Part shown: positions 24,574 to 32,104 of the stretch, in pieces | Layout of the letters: every line of letters begins with the position of its first letter | Position numbering within the stretch: the first letter of the stretch is position 1 | Source: an uncultured Collinsella sp. | Lineage (GTDB): Bacteria > Actinomycetota > Coriobacteriia > Coriobacteriales > Coriobacteriaceae | Length of the DNA stretch: 58,964 bases | NCBI GenBank assembly: GCA_902475245.1 | Contig: CABRYP010000010.1 | Span: 1 to 58,964 of the forward strand | Direction: 5' to 3' | Notes under the pieces: model-generated | What the model saw: only the letters and a program-made list of their open reading frames with translations | What the model was told of the DNA's origin: nothing | The model's database searches: none | Program-made: the position numbers and the translations under genes

Positions 24574-25275
24574 ATGATTGAGATGAATGCTGTGGCCGTT
24601 GGCACCGAGCTTGACGCCGCGCGCGACGCGGGCCGCGAGGGTGTGTCCGCGGGCTGGTGCGCTTGGAGCGCGGGCGAGACGTCGTTGACGTTTTCGCTGG
24701 TCGTGCGCCCGGACGTGAATATGCATGCCTTCCACGGCCTGCCGTTTGTGGCGGCGATGGGCATGATGGACGCGCTCGCGGGCACGGCGTCGACGCCGGG
24801 CCTGGGCCTTGCCGGCAAGGTGGGCATCCAGTGGCCGAGTGACATCGTGTGCGGTGCGCCTGCGTTTGAGACGTCGTTCGCGCGCGTCACCGTCAACGGC
24901 AGCGCCGGTGCTGCGGGTATGTTCGGTGCCGTAACGGTGGATATTGAGCGTTCGGCATTGAGCGAGCTCGGTGTGGATGTGGCTGACGAAGCGCTGGTCG
25001 AGGTGCTGTCCGCCGCCGTGCTGACCCGCGTGGACGCCTGGGCGGTTGTTGCCAACACGCCGCAGGGCGCTGCCGGTCCGCTGGCTCCCGTGCTGGGCGA
25101 GTATTTCGATATGGTGCCGCTGCTGGGCCGCCAAGTTGCGGCGGTGTCGCCCAACGGCCTGCCGCTTGCGGTCGGCGTGTTTGCGGGCCTGGACATCTGG
25201 GGTCGTGCGACCATCAAGACCGATGCCGGCGAGCAGGAGTTTCCGCCCGAGGCCGTACACATTCGCGGGCTGTAG
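24574..25275 (+). CDS. Biotin/lipoate protein ligase-like protein, probably catalytically altered
   Basis: The 233-aa protein aligns by eye with the catalytic and C-terminal parts of BirA. LTFSLVVRPDV matches the strand after the ligase loop, GKVGIQWPSDIVCG matches the KWPNDI motif, and the end GVFAGLDIWGRATIKT matches the BirA C-terminal domain (GIDEDGRLLL type). The GRGRxGR biotinyl-AMP loop is absent, with GVSAGWCAWSAGET in its place, and the Lys/Gly-Ile segment after WPND is not recognisable. There is no N-terminal DNA-binding HTH. The gene abuts folP-folK (TAG then ATG, no gap) and is convergent with coaX; birA and coaX are neighbours in many bacteria. It may be a degenerate or repurposed ligase. 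Moderate confidence in the fold, low in any activity. Confidence 0.6.
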   Translation: MIEMNAVAVGTELDAARDAGREGVSAGWCAWSAGETSLTFSLVVRPDVNMHAFHGLPFVAAMGMMDALAGTASTPGLGLAGKVGIQWPSDIVCGAPAFETSFARVTVNGSAGAAGMFGAVTVDIERSALSELGVDVADEALVEVLSAAVLTRVDAWAVVANTPQGAAGPLAPVLGEYFDMVPLLGRQVAAVSPNGLPLAVGVFAGLDIWGRATIKTDAGEQEFPPEAVHIRGL

Positions 25276-25312
25276 CGCGGGGCGCCAGCGCTCAAAGATA
25301 ACGATGACAACG

Positions 25313-25346
25313 GAAGCCCTCCTCGGCTTGCACCGGGGAGGGCTTC
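25313..25346 (+). terminator. Hairpin after the folP-folK/ligase-like operon
   Basis: GAAGCCCTCC and GGAGGGCTTC form a 10-bp stem 38 bases past the stop at 25275. A T-run is lacking, so termination strength is uncertain. Confidence 0.5.
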
Positions 25347-25373
25347 TGTGTGACCGTAGCGCGGCATCTCGGT

Positions 25374-25416
25374 CCTATTCCTCAAAACTGAAAAAATTTC
25401 GTTTTTGAGGAATAGG
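25374..25416. repeat. CCTATTCCTCAAAA hairpin, copy 1
   Basis: CCTATTCCTCAAAAC pairs with GTTTTTGAGGAATAGG around a short A/T-rich loop. It lies between convergent genes and could terminate in both directions because the stem ends in A and T runs. Confidence 0.65.
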
Positions 25417-25459
25417 AAACATGCACGATATCGCTGTGCTGGGCGTATTCGAGGAGTCT

Positions 25460-25500
25460 CTATTCCTCAAAATTGAAATTTTTTCGGTTTTGAGGAATAG
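25460..25500. repeat. CCTATTCCTCAAAA hairpin, copy 2
   Basis: CTATTCCTCAAAA and TTTTGAGGAATAG enclose an A/T-rich loop. It begins 86 bases after copy 1 and is in the same arrangement. Together they fill the gap between the ligase-like gene and coaX. Confidence 0.65.
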
Positions 25501-25557
25501 GCTTGGCGAACGTTTGCGGGGGCTGTGACATCGGGCGTGCTCGACTTAAGCCCCGTC

Positions 25558-26331
25558 TTACCCCAGCTCCTGCATGCGGCGGTAGATTTCGCAGATGCCC
25601 TTGATGGTGAGCTGCCCGTCGACCACGTCGAAGGCGCCAGTCGAATCGGCGACGATGCTGGCGAGGCCGCCCGTGGCGATAACGGTGGCGTCCTCGCGGC
25701 CCAGCTCGCGTTTCATGCGCGCGACCAGGCCCTCGGCCATGGCGGCAGCGCCCACCACGGCGCCGACCTTGATACACTCCTCGGTATCGCGGCCGATGGC
25801 GTGCTCGGGCGCCTCGAGCGGCACGCTGGCGAGCTTGGCGGCACGGGCGGCAAGCGCGTCCATGGAGATGCGGATGCCCGGCGCGATCGCTCCGCCAATG
25901 TAATAACCGTCCTCATCGATGACGTCGATATTGGTTGCGGTGCCAAAGTCCACCACGATCGCCGGGGCGCCGTAGAAGGTCTCGGCCGCAACGGCGTTGG
26001 CGACGCGGTCGGCGCCCACGGCCTGGGGGCGCGCCGCGCGCAGCTTGGTCACCGCGGCCGTCTGCGGCCCGATGACGATGGTGTCTGCGGCAATGCGGTC
26101 GGCCACGGCGTGCCATTCGCGCGAGAGCTGCGGCACCACGCCGGCAAAAGCGATTGCGTCGACCGCATCGAGCGAGAGGCCGTACATCTTAAAGAAACCC
26201 ATCAGACGCACGTGGATCTCGTCGGCGGTATAGGAGCGGTCGGTGGGCATGCGCCACGACTGCACCAGCTCGTCTCCGTCAAACAGGCCCATGGCCGTCT
26301 GCGTGTTTCCCATATCGATAGCGAGCAGCAT
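25558..26331 (-). CDS. coaX: Type III pantothenate kinase
   Basis: The 257-aa protein catalyses the first step of coenzyme A synthesis. The N-terminal LLAIDMGNTQTAMGLFDG is the phosphate-binding motif, GADRVANAVAA and VVDFGTATNIDVID are the acidic catalytic core, and GGAIAPGIRISMDAL follows. I set the start at 26331, where GGAGTAGAC precedes the ATG; longer in-frame extension would run through the tRNA region. Type III enzymes are monovalent-cation dependent and not inhibited by CoA. It is convergent with the ligase-like gene. Confidence 0.94.
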   Translation of the reverse strand: MLLAIDMGNTQTAMGLFDGDELVQSWRMPTDRSYTADEIHVRLMGFFKMYGLSLDAVDAIAFAGVVPQLSREWHAVADRIAADTIVIGPQTAAVTKLRAARPQAVGADRVANAVAAETFYGAPAIVVDFGTATNIDVIDEDGYYIGGAIAPGIRISMDALAARAAKLASVPLEAPEHAIGRDTEECIKVGAVVGAAAMAEGLVARMKRELGREDATVIATGGLASIVADSTGAFDVVDGQLTIKGICEIYRRMQELG

Positions 26332-26467
26332 GTCTACTCCCGGTGTCGGCGTAAAAGGACGCGCACCATTGTATACGTGCCGTCGACGGCGCTCGGCTGC
26401 GATTCGTTTACGGTGATATGGACTGAGGGGTTTAAATATGAAGGAATTATGCTCTACGAGATTTTCC

Positions 26468-26496
26468 TTGCCGTTTACCGAACTCCCACGTAATAT
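26468..26496 (+). promoter_or_regulatory. Sigma-70-type promoter of tRNA-fMet
   Basis: TTGCCG at 26468-26473 and TAATAT at 26491-26496 are separated by exactly 17 bases, 32 bases upstream of the tRNA 5' end. Confidence 0.6.
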
Positions 26497-26527
26497 TCTT
26501 TCTTGCGCACATGAGGCGCCCAGACAT

Positions 26528-26604
26528 TGCGGGGTGGAGCAGTCTGGTAGCTCGCCGGGCTCATAACCCGGAGGTCGTAGGTTCAAATCCTGCCCCCGCG
26601 ACCA
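26528..26604 (+). tRNA. Initiator tRNA-Met (CAT)
   Basis: The 77-base gene folds as a complete cloverleaf with encoded CCA. The anticodon stem-loop GGGCTCATAACCC has the three consecutive G-C pairs that mark initiator tRNA. The TpsiC segment is GGTTCAAATCC. The first position is T and its partner (position 72) is G, so the top of the acceptor stem is a weak wobble, in keeping with the weakened 1-72 contact needed for formylation and initiation. Its own promoter and terminator are visible. Confidence 0.95.
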
Positions 26605-26613
26605 AGAACTTGC

Positions 26614-26643
26614 AGCTCGTCGGCCTAGCCGGCGAGCTTTTTT
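26614..26643 (+). terminator. Intrinsic terminator of tRNA-fMet
   Basis: AGCTCGTCGGC and GCCGGCGAGCT form an 11-bp stem (one T-G wobble), with the final T extending into a run of six. Confidence 0.85.
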
Positions 26644-26693
26644 GATATTCCGGGACCGTGTTTTCGGTCCAATTCTCGGTCTCTCAAACAAAA

Positions 26694-26748
26694 TCTCAAT
26701 CTGTAACATCTAGACCCGATTTGGGCGGCTAGGTGTTACAGATCGAGA
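26694..26748. repeat. 55-bp palindromic repeat, array copy A (6 of 10)
   Basis: The arms are TCTCAATCTGTAACA and TGTTACAGATCGAGA. This is the first of five units filling much of the 608-bp gap 26605-27212. Confidence 0.88.
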
Positions 26749-26774
26749 TATACCGGTGGGTTGGGTCCCGTTTG

Positions 26775-26829
26775 TCTCGACCTGTAACATCTGGGGCTCA
26801 TTTTGCCGAGCAGCTGTTACAGATTGAGA
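26775..26829. repeat. 55-bp palindromic repeat, array copy B (7 of 10)
   Basis: It begins 81 bp after copy A began. The left arm is TCTCGACCTGTAACA, with one change that weakens the pairing. Confidence 0.88.
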
Positions 26830-26854
26830 TTTTCTAGCAGGCGGGTTTGGTTTG

Positions 26855-26909
26855 TCTCGATCTGTAACGCCTAGGGCCGGTTTTGGTCGATAGATGTTAC
26901 AGATCGAGA
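26855..26909. repeat. 55-bp palindromic repeat, array copy C (8 of 10)
   Basis: It begins 80 bp after copy B began. The left arm is TCTCGATCTGTAACG and the right arm is TGTTACAGATCGAGA. Confidence 0.88.
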
Positions 26910-26934
26910 CGTTTTGTTGGGATGGTTTCTATTG

Positions 26935-26989
26935 TCTCGATCTGTAACATCTAGGGTCGTTTTTGGCCTGTAGATGTTACAGATTGAGA
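26935..26989. repeat. 55-bp palindromic repeat, array copy D (9 of 10)
   Basis: It begins 80 bp after copy C began. The stem extends to about 19 bp here because ATCTA pairs with TAGAT inside the arms. Confidence 0.88.
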
Positions 26990-27015
26990 TTTTCCGCCGG
27001 GACGGTTTTGGTTTG

Positions 27016-27070
27016 TCTCAATCTGTAACAGTTGCTCGGCAAAATAGGGTCTTACTGTTACAGATTGAGA
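27016..27070. repeat. 55-bp palindromic repeat, array copy E (10 of 10)
   Basis: It begins 81 bp after copy D began. Its centre (GCTCGGCAAAATAGGGTC) resembles the centre of copy B read in reverse, so this unit is inverted relative to copies A-D. The remaining 27071-27212 holds only the leader of the next gene. Confidence 0.88.
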
Positions 27071-27212
27071 CAAATCGACGGGCCGCCACGCCCCATCCAC
27101 CTGCCGCCACCTGCTATCCGCCGATTTCCGTTGCGCTGTTGTATTCCCATGCCATATCCTCTAGACAACTACGCGGCATCATCGCCGCCGCGCCTACAAG
27201 AGAGGAATGTCC

Positions 27213-29243
27213 ATGACCGCACCTGCATCCAAGCTGCTCCAGCCCATTACGGTTGGCCCCCTTGAGCTCAAAAACCGCATTATGTTCCCGCCGCTGACCA
27301 CCGGCTACGAGGAGCGCGACGGCTCCATTGGCGAGCGCAGCCTGGCTTTTTACGAGCGTCTGGCCCGTGGCGGCGTGAGCTACATCGTCATCGGCGACGT
27401 CGCTCCCGTCATGACCGCGAGCCCCACGCCCAAGCTGGCAACCGACGCCCAGATCCCCACGTTTAAGGCGCTGGCCGATGCCGTCCACAAGCATGGTGCC
27501 AAGGTTGCGCTGCAGCTGTTCCACCCCGAGTACGACGTGCCCGGTGTCGGCCGCATGGTCATGGGCTCCATGGCCGCCGCCAAGGCCGCGCAGGAGGCCA
27601 AGGCTGCCGGCGACGAGGAGACCTTCGCCGCCAAGATGGCCGAGTCCAACGAGATTCGCAAGCAGGCCTACGCCAAGCTGCACCACGACATGCAGCACTT
27701 TGTGAACGAGGCCACCGTGGAGCAACTCACCCAGATCAAGGAGGCCATTGCCGCCTCGGCCGCCCGCGCGCAGCAGGCCGGCATCGACGCCATCGAGGTC
27801 CACGGCGACCGCCTGGTGGGTTCGCTGTGCTCGGCCATCCTCAACAAGCGCACCGACGAGTACGGTGGCTCGTTCGAGAACCGCGTTCGCTATGCGCTCG
27901 AGGTCGTCGCTGCCATTAAGGAAGCCGCGCCGCAGCTGATGGTGGAGTACAAGCTCCCTGTGATTATGGAGAACCCCGACGGTACGCCGCGCGGCAAGGG
28001 CGGCCTGCAGCCCGACGAGGCCTGCGAGTTTGCCAAGCTGCTCGAGAGCGCGGGCATCGATATGATCCAGGTTGCACAGGCCAACCACACCGGCAACATG
28101 GGCGATACCATTCCGCCCATGGGTGCCATGCCCTACAACTGGACGCTGCCGGTGGCCGAGCGCGTCAAGGCCCTGGTCTCCGTGCCGGTGGCAACCGTCG
28201 GCCGCGTGGTCTCGGTCGAGGCCGGCGAGAAGATCCTGGAGGATGGCTCTGCCGACATCGTCGCCTATGGCCGCTCGCTCATGTGCGACCCCGACATTGC
28301 GCTGAAGGCCGCCACGGGCGAGCCCATCCGCGAGTGCCTCAACTGCAACAAGGGCTGCGTCGATGCGATTCAAAACCGCAAGTACATCTCGTGCGTGCTC
28401 AATGCCGAGAACGGCGACGAGGCGACCATCGCCATCAAGCCGGGCGAGGGCGACAAGAAGATTGCCGTGGTGGGCGGCGGTATTGCCGGTCTGGAGGCCG
28501 CGCGCGTGGCGGCCAAGCGCGGCTACGATGTGACTGTCTACGAGGCGAGCGATTATCTGGGCGGCCAGATCGTGCTGGCGGCTGCGCCTCCGCGCAAGGA
28601 CGAGATTATGCGCTCGGTCGAGTATTACGAGAAGATTCTGCCTGGCCTGGGCGTGAAGGTCGAGCTCAACCATGCCGCTACCGCCGAGGACCTCAACGCC
28701 GCTGACGCCGCGATTGTGGCCGTGGGCGCGCACGACGTGCTCATTCCCGTTCCGGGTGCCGATTCGGACAAGGTCGTCTCGAGCTGGGACGTGCTGGCCG
28801 GCAAGGTGGAGCTTACGGGCCGCGTCGCCGTCATTGGCGGTGGCCTGGTGGGCACCGAGACTGCCGAGTACCTGCTGCAGCACGGCTGCGAGGTGGCGAT
28901 TGTGGAGATGCTCGACAAGATTGCCGCGGGCGAGTCCGAGACCATTCTGCCGCTGATCATGAGCGACTTTGCCGAGCATAACGTGGAGCAGCACGTGAAG
29001 ACCCGCCTGACCGCCATTACTGATGAGGGCGTGGAGGCCATTCGCACCACCGAGGACGGCGCCGAGGAGCCGGTGAAGATCGCCTGCGATTACGTGGTGA
29101 TGGCCGTGGGTTCCAAGGCCAACGCGTTTGACCTGGACGGCGTGACGGTGCCCGTGACCTGCGTGGGCGACTGCTCGGGCGAGCGTACCGCCGACATCGC
29201 GAGCGCCATTCGCACGGCGTATCACGCGGCCAACGAGCTGTAG
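27213..29243 (+). CDS. FAD/FMN/[4Fe-4S] oxidoreductase of the 2-enoate reductase / Old Yellow Enzyme family
   Basis: The 676-aa protein has the three-part layout of 2,4-dienoyl-CoA reductase, 2-enoate reductase and BaiCD/BaiH. An N-terminal FMN TIM barrel (about 1-340) includes GGSFENRVRYALE and YGRSLMCDPD. A [4Fe-4S] cluster motif ECLNCNKGC with a later Cys (about 373-393) follows, then an FAD domain starting GGGIAGLEAARVAAKRG (about 420) and an inserted NAD(P)H site, GGGLVGTETAEYLLQHG (about 543). I took ATG 27213, 6 bases after AGAGGA; ATG 27207 is too close. It stands alone, ending at the terminator at 29271. The substrate is unknown: enoates, bile-acid intermediates, or diet-derived unsaturated compounds are typical for gut anaerobes. 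Confidence 0.9.
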   Translation: MTAPASKLLQPITVGPLELKNRIMFPPLTTGYEERDGSIGERSLAFYERLARGGVSYIVIGDVAPVMTASPTPKLATDAQIPTFKALADAVHKHGAKVALQLFHPEYDVPGVGRMVMGSMAAAKAAQEAKAAGDEETFAAKMAESNEIRKQAYAKLHHDMQHFVNEATVEQLTQIKEAIAASAARAQQAGIDAIEVHGDRLVGSLCSAILNKRTDEYGGSFENRVRYALEVVAAIKEAAPQLMVEYKLPVIMENPDGTPRGKGGLQPDEACEFAKLLESAGIDMIQVAQANHTGNMGDTIPPMGAMPYNWTLPVAERVKALVSVPVATVGRVVSVEAGEKILEDGSADIVAYGRSLMCDPDIALKAATGEPIRECLNCNKGCVDAIQNRKYISCVLNAENGDEATIAIKPGEGDKKIAVVGGGIAGLEAARVAAKRGYDVTVYEASDYLGGQIVLAAAPPRKDEIMRSVEYYEKILPGLGVKVELNHAATAEDLNAADAAIVAVGAHDVLIPVPGADSDKVVSSWDVLAGKVELTGRVAVIGGGLVGTETAEYLLQHGCEVAIVEMLDKIAAGESETILPLIMSDFAEHNVEQHVKTRLTAITDEGVEAIRTTEDGAEEPVKIACDYVVMAVGSKANAFDLDGVTVPVTCVGDCSGERTADIASAIRTAYHAANEL

Positions 29244-29270
29244 TCGAGAAAGCTATCGCGTATTGAGTGG

Positions 29271-29305
29271 GCGGGGAGTGCCGTATCGGTGCTCCCCGCC
29301 TTTTT
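29271..29305 (+). terminator. Intrinsic terminator after the enoate-reductase-like gene
   Basis: GCGGGGAG and CTCCCCGC form the stem, and TTTTT follows at 29301-29305. Confidence 0.85.
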
Positions 29306-29337
29306 GTCGATAAGAGGTGCCCCTGACCAGCGGGTTC

Positions 29338-29419
29338 AGAAAATCCGAATCTCATGCACCAGAAAATCCGAATTATATGAACACGAAAATCCGAATCGCA
29401 ACCACCCGAAAATCCGAAT
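29338..29419. repeat. Four 23-bp iterons (core GAAAATCCGAAT)
   Basis: The core GAAAATCCGAAT is preceded by A or C. Units start at 29338, 29361, 29384 and 29407, exactly 23 bp apart. The 12-13 bp cores are conserved and the 10-bp spacers differ. The array ends 59 bases before the DUF4143 ATPase start, so it lies in that gene's promoter region. A 23-bp step is close to two helical turns. Confidence 0.8.
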
Positions 29420-29478
29420 TTGCTACAGTGGAATAGAAGAATCAGAAAGCAGGAACTGGAAATCTGCGGGGGTGGCTC

Positions 29479-30783
29479 ATGGCAGGCGAGAGGCTACATC
29501 GGGACGGATACATCCCACGTATCGTGGATGCGCAAATCGAGCGCTACCTTCGTGTCTTTGGCGCGGTCGAGATTGCGGGCACCAAGTGGTGCGGCAAGAC
29601 GTGGGCCGCGCTCGAGCACGGGGCGTCCGCCTCGTATGTCGACGAGAATCTCGACCTCGCGCGTGCCGACCCGGCGATGATGTTGCTGGGAGACCGTCCG
29701 CATATTATCGATGAGTGGCAGCGCGTTCCCCAGATTTGGGACTACGTTAGACACGAGGTCGACCGCACCCGGGGTACGCGCGGCGCCTATATCCTCACGG
29801 GTTCCGCCACGCCTGCGTTTGGCTCAAAGGCGGAGGCGCCCGCGCATAGTGGAGCCGGCCGCATCGGCCGCGTCCGCATGCACCCCATGACGCTTGCCGA
29901 GACAGGTGAGTCCAACGGCAAGGTGAGCCTGGCGGGCTTGTTTGAGCATCGTTTTGAGCCCTGCCGGTGCAATGGCGATACGCCGGGGCTTGTCGAAGCC
30001 GCTTGCCGCGGCGGCTGGCCCGAGGCGATCGATATGGTTTCGGCTGACGCCCAGCTCATCGCCCGCGAATATCTCAACACCACGTTTTCGAGCAGCTTCC
30101 CGGCGGTCGGTCTCGACCCCGATATTGCTCGTCGAGTCTCCGCATCGATCGCGCGCAATCTGGGACAGGCAACCACGTATAAAACGATTCTTATGGATAT
30201 GTTCGGTGCCGAGGAGAAACCCGCAGCGTTTGCCGATGAGACCAAGGTGCGCAGGTACCTGGATGCCCTCAAAGGCATGTTTATTCTCGAGGAGGTTCCC
30301 GGTTGGGTTCCCGCCGCGCGCGACAAACGGCGCTTTACCGTCAAGCCCAAGCGCTATCTGGCAGATCCGAGCCTTGCTTGCGCCTTGCTAGGTATGTCCT
30401 CGCAGGCGCTGCTTGCCGACTGGCGGACATTCGGTCTGTTGTTTGAGAATTTGGTCATACGCGACCTTTCGGTCTACGCACGTTCGCTCGACCTGCTGGA
30501 TAGCACGCCCGTGCGCTATTATCGCGACGATTCGGGTCTTGAGTGCGATGCTATCGTGCAGCTAGCCGACGGACGGTGGGCCGCCTTTGAGATTAAGGTG
30601 AGTGAAGATAAAGCGAACGCCGGCGTCGAGAGCCTCAAGCGCGTTCGCAAGAAGGTCTGTGGAAATCCTCGTTCACGCACACGCGAACCGGAGTTTATGG
30701 CCGTGATTGTGGGGGTGGGTGAGTACGCCCGCGAGGTCGAGGACGGTATCTACGTGATACCCGTTCGCGCGTTGGGGTGTTAA
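29479..30783 (+). CDS. AAA-type ATP-binding protein with DUF4143
   Basis: The 434-aa protein has an N-terminal AAA_14 domain: Walker A GTKWCGKT (about 33-40), Walker B-like HIIDEWQRVPQIWD (about 74-87) and LTGSATPA (about 107). The C-terminal half (about 200-420) is DUF4143, related to restriction-endonuclease-like folds; YYRDDSGLECDAIVQ and WAAFEIKVSE give a D/E...ExK pattern similar to a nuclease core. These proteins are common in anaerobes and their role is unsettled (defence, DNA handling or regulation have been proposed). GGGGGTGG precedes the ATG. It is a single gene behind the 23-bp iterons, which may be its own control sites. Confidence 0.85.
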   Translation: MAGERLHRDGYIPRIVDAQIERYLRVFGAVEIAGTKWCGKTWAALEHGASASYVDENLDLARADPAMMLLGDRPHIIDEWQRVPQIWDYVRHEVDRTRGTRGAYILTGSATPAFGSKAEAPAHSGAGRIGRVRMHPMTLAETGESNGKVSLAGLFEHRFEPCRCNGDTPGLVEAACRGGWPEAIDMVSADAQLIAREYLNTTFSSSFPAVGLDPDIARRVSASIARNLGQATTYKTILMDMFGAEEKPAAFADETKVRRYLDALKGMFILEEVPGWVPAARDKRRFTVKPKRYLADPSLACALLGMSSQALLADWRTFGLLFENLVIRDLSVYARSLDLLDSTPVRYYRDDSGLECDAIVQLADGRWAAFEIKVSEDKANAGVESLKRVRKKVCGNPRSRTREPEFMAVIVGVGEYAREVEDGIYVIPVRALGC

Positions 30784-30822
30784 GGGGCGGCACGCCGTGT
30801 GTCCGCTGCCCGGTGCCACGGA

Positions 30823-30887
30823 TTGGTGCAAGGGGGCCAGGTTTGTTTGCACCATGTTGGTGCGAAGTAACCTGCCCCTTGCACCAA
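30823..30887. repeat. 65-bp palindromic repeat TTGGTGCA...TGCACCAA
   Basis: The outer arms TTGGTGCAAGGGG and CCCCTTGCACCAA are joined by an inner GCACCA/TGGTGC hairpin. It lies downstream of the DUF4143 gene, where it could act as a transcript end. The rest of 30784-31066 shows an AT-richer leader but no clear promoter. Confidence 0.65.
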
Positions 30888-31066
30888 GGGTTTGACTTTT
30901 AAGACATCATTAAGGCTTGCGTTGTGGAGCGAACCGCAGGTCAATGCTATTCTTTTACCTTATCGTATGGTGTTGTATTCTGCCTGAATTCTCTACCTGC
31001 GAACAACGGATAAACGCGACCGAGCGGAAAAGGATGGCACGCCCGCAAGCAGGGCAAACGTAAGCG

Positions 31067-32104
31067 ATGAGTGGCATGGACCGACATAGCGAGCTCCAGC
31101 AGCACAAGACGGCGGCCGAGTACCGCCAAGCTGCCGACGAGCACGTGCGGACCCTCAAGGATTTCTGGAAGGATTTCCTGGTGAGCGGTCTGTTTGTGCT
31201 GGCCGCCATCGTTGCCATCTTTGCATGCCTGGCCTGGTTTGCCGCGAACAATCGAGTGAGCGCCACGGGGAGCACGATCGGGGCGAAGGCGGGGCGGTAC
31301 ACGCTGACCGCCGCGGGCGAGGGTGAGTCCGGCGCACACGTGGGCTATTACGAGCGCTCCGAGCGCACGCCCGAGGAAAAGGATGCCATCGATCGCCTGG
31401 ATACGACCGACGCCATGACGGTAACACTCGGCTCCAACCTGAACAACGAGACCGCAGGCTCTCTGTACCCGGGTGCTCGCGGCAAGATTACATTTACGGT
31501 GAAGCCGCTGGTGAGTGACCTGGACGGGGTCACGATCAATCTGTCGCGCTTGCTTAAGGTCACGAACATTGTTGGCGTTGTTGGGGACGGAGGAACGCTG
31601 GCGCCCGAGGCGGAGGCGCTCCTTGGCTTGATCAAAGGCCATGTACTGTTCTTTACGAGCTGCGACCAGAACGGGTATTACTCGGGCCGCGTGATTGATA
31701 GCAAGATCGGGATTCACAAGAGGGCATTTTGCGAAAACGGCGATGTGACCAGGCCAACGAACAAACCCGTCACCATCAATCTGTACTGGGTATGGCCGGA
31801 GTACTTTCAGAACTTCGTCCTTACCGGCAACACGAATTACTACAAGAATCTGTTTGCGGCGGCGGGCGACGCCAAGTCTGACTACGGCGCTCTGCAGGCG
31901 GACATGAACGCGCATAAAGCGAACTACTTCTATGGCGCGGCAAACGGCACAAGTGCTGCCAACGCTCCTGCGGTTTCGTCTAGCATGTCCTTCAACGACA
32001 CCGCCATCTGCTCGGCGCTGTACAACAATGCCGACGAGCAGATCGGCAATAAGGTCAAATACATCCAACTTAGAATTAGCGCTCAGGAGGGCGTGAGCTC
32101 ATGA
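31067..32104 (+). CDS. Membrane-anchored exported protein, SipW-class-like signal (first of three)
   Basis: The protein is 345 aa. A charged cytoplasmic N-terminus (about 1-38) is followed by one hydrophobic helix ending LAWFAANNRVSATG (about 52-65), the kind of junction seen in SipW-dependent TasA/camelysin-like proteins. The exterior part is beta-rich, includes SLYPGARGKITFTVKP (similar in character to TasA-family strands), and has no sorting motif. An alternative start is ATG 31076. The stop overlaps the next gene by 4 bases (ATGA), so the genes are coupled. It probably lies in the envelope with the giant protein encoded downstream; the TasA-like reading is inference. Confidence 0.6.
   Translation: MSGMDRHSELQQHKTAAEYRQAADEHVRTLKDFWKDFLVSGLFVLAAIVAIFACLAWFAANNRVSATGSTIGAKAGRYTLTAAGEGESGAHVGYYERSERTPEEKDAIDRLDTTDAMTVTLGSNLNNETAGSLYPGARGKITFTVKPLVSDLDGVTINLSRLLKVTNIVGVVGDGGTLAPEAEALLGLIKGHVLFFTSCDQNGYYSGRVIDSKIGIHKRAFCENGDVTRPTNKPVTINLYWVWPEYFQNFVLTGNTNYYKNLFAAAGDAKSDYGALQADMNAHKANYFYGAANGTSAANAPAVSSSMSFNDTAICSALYNNADEQIGNKVKYIQLRISAQEGVSS

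Noticed and set aside
22648..25260. 870-aa open frame on the minus strand
   Set aside because: It is antisense to cobB, folP-folK and the ligase-like gene, which have clear motifs; its Arg/His/Gly-rich composition is typical of a GC-rich shadow frame.
24574..25275. Functional BirA
   Set aside because: The biotinyl-AMP loop and the DNA-binding domain are both missing, so I only claim a ligase-like fold.
26694..27070. CRISPR-like array
   Set aside because: Repeats are 55-bp full palindromes with variable centres, spacers are 25-26 bp and share a TTTG-type ending, the last unit is inverted and no cas genes are present.
29338..29419. Mini-CRISPR
   Set aside because: The 10-bp variable parts are too short to be spacers; the 23-bp step suits protein-binding iterons better.
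31034..31063. Nine-residue leader peptide before the envelope operon
   Set aside because: The ATG directly abuts the only SD-like bases, so initiation there is doubtful.
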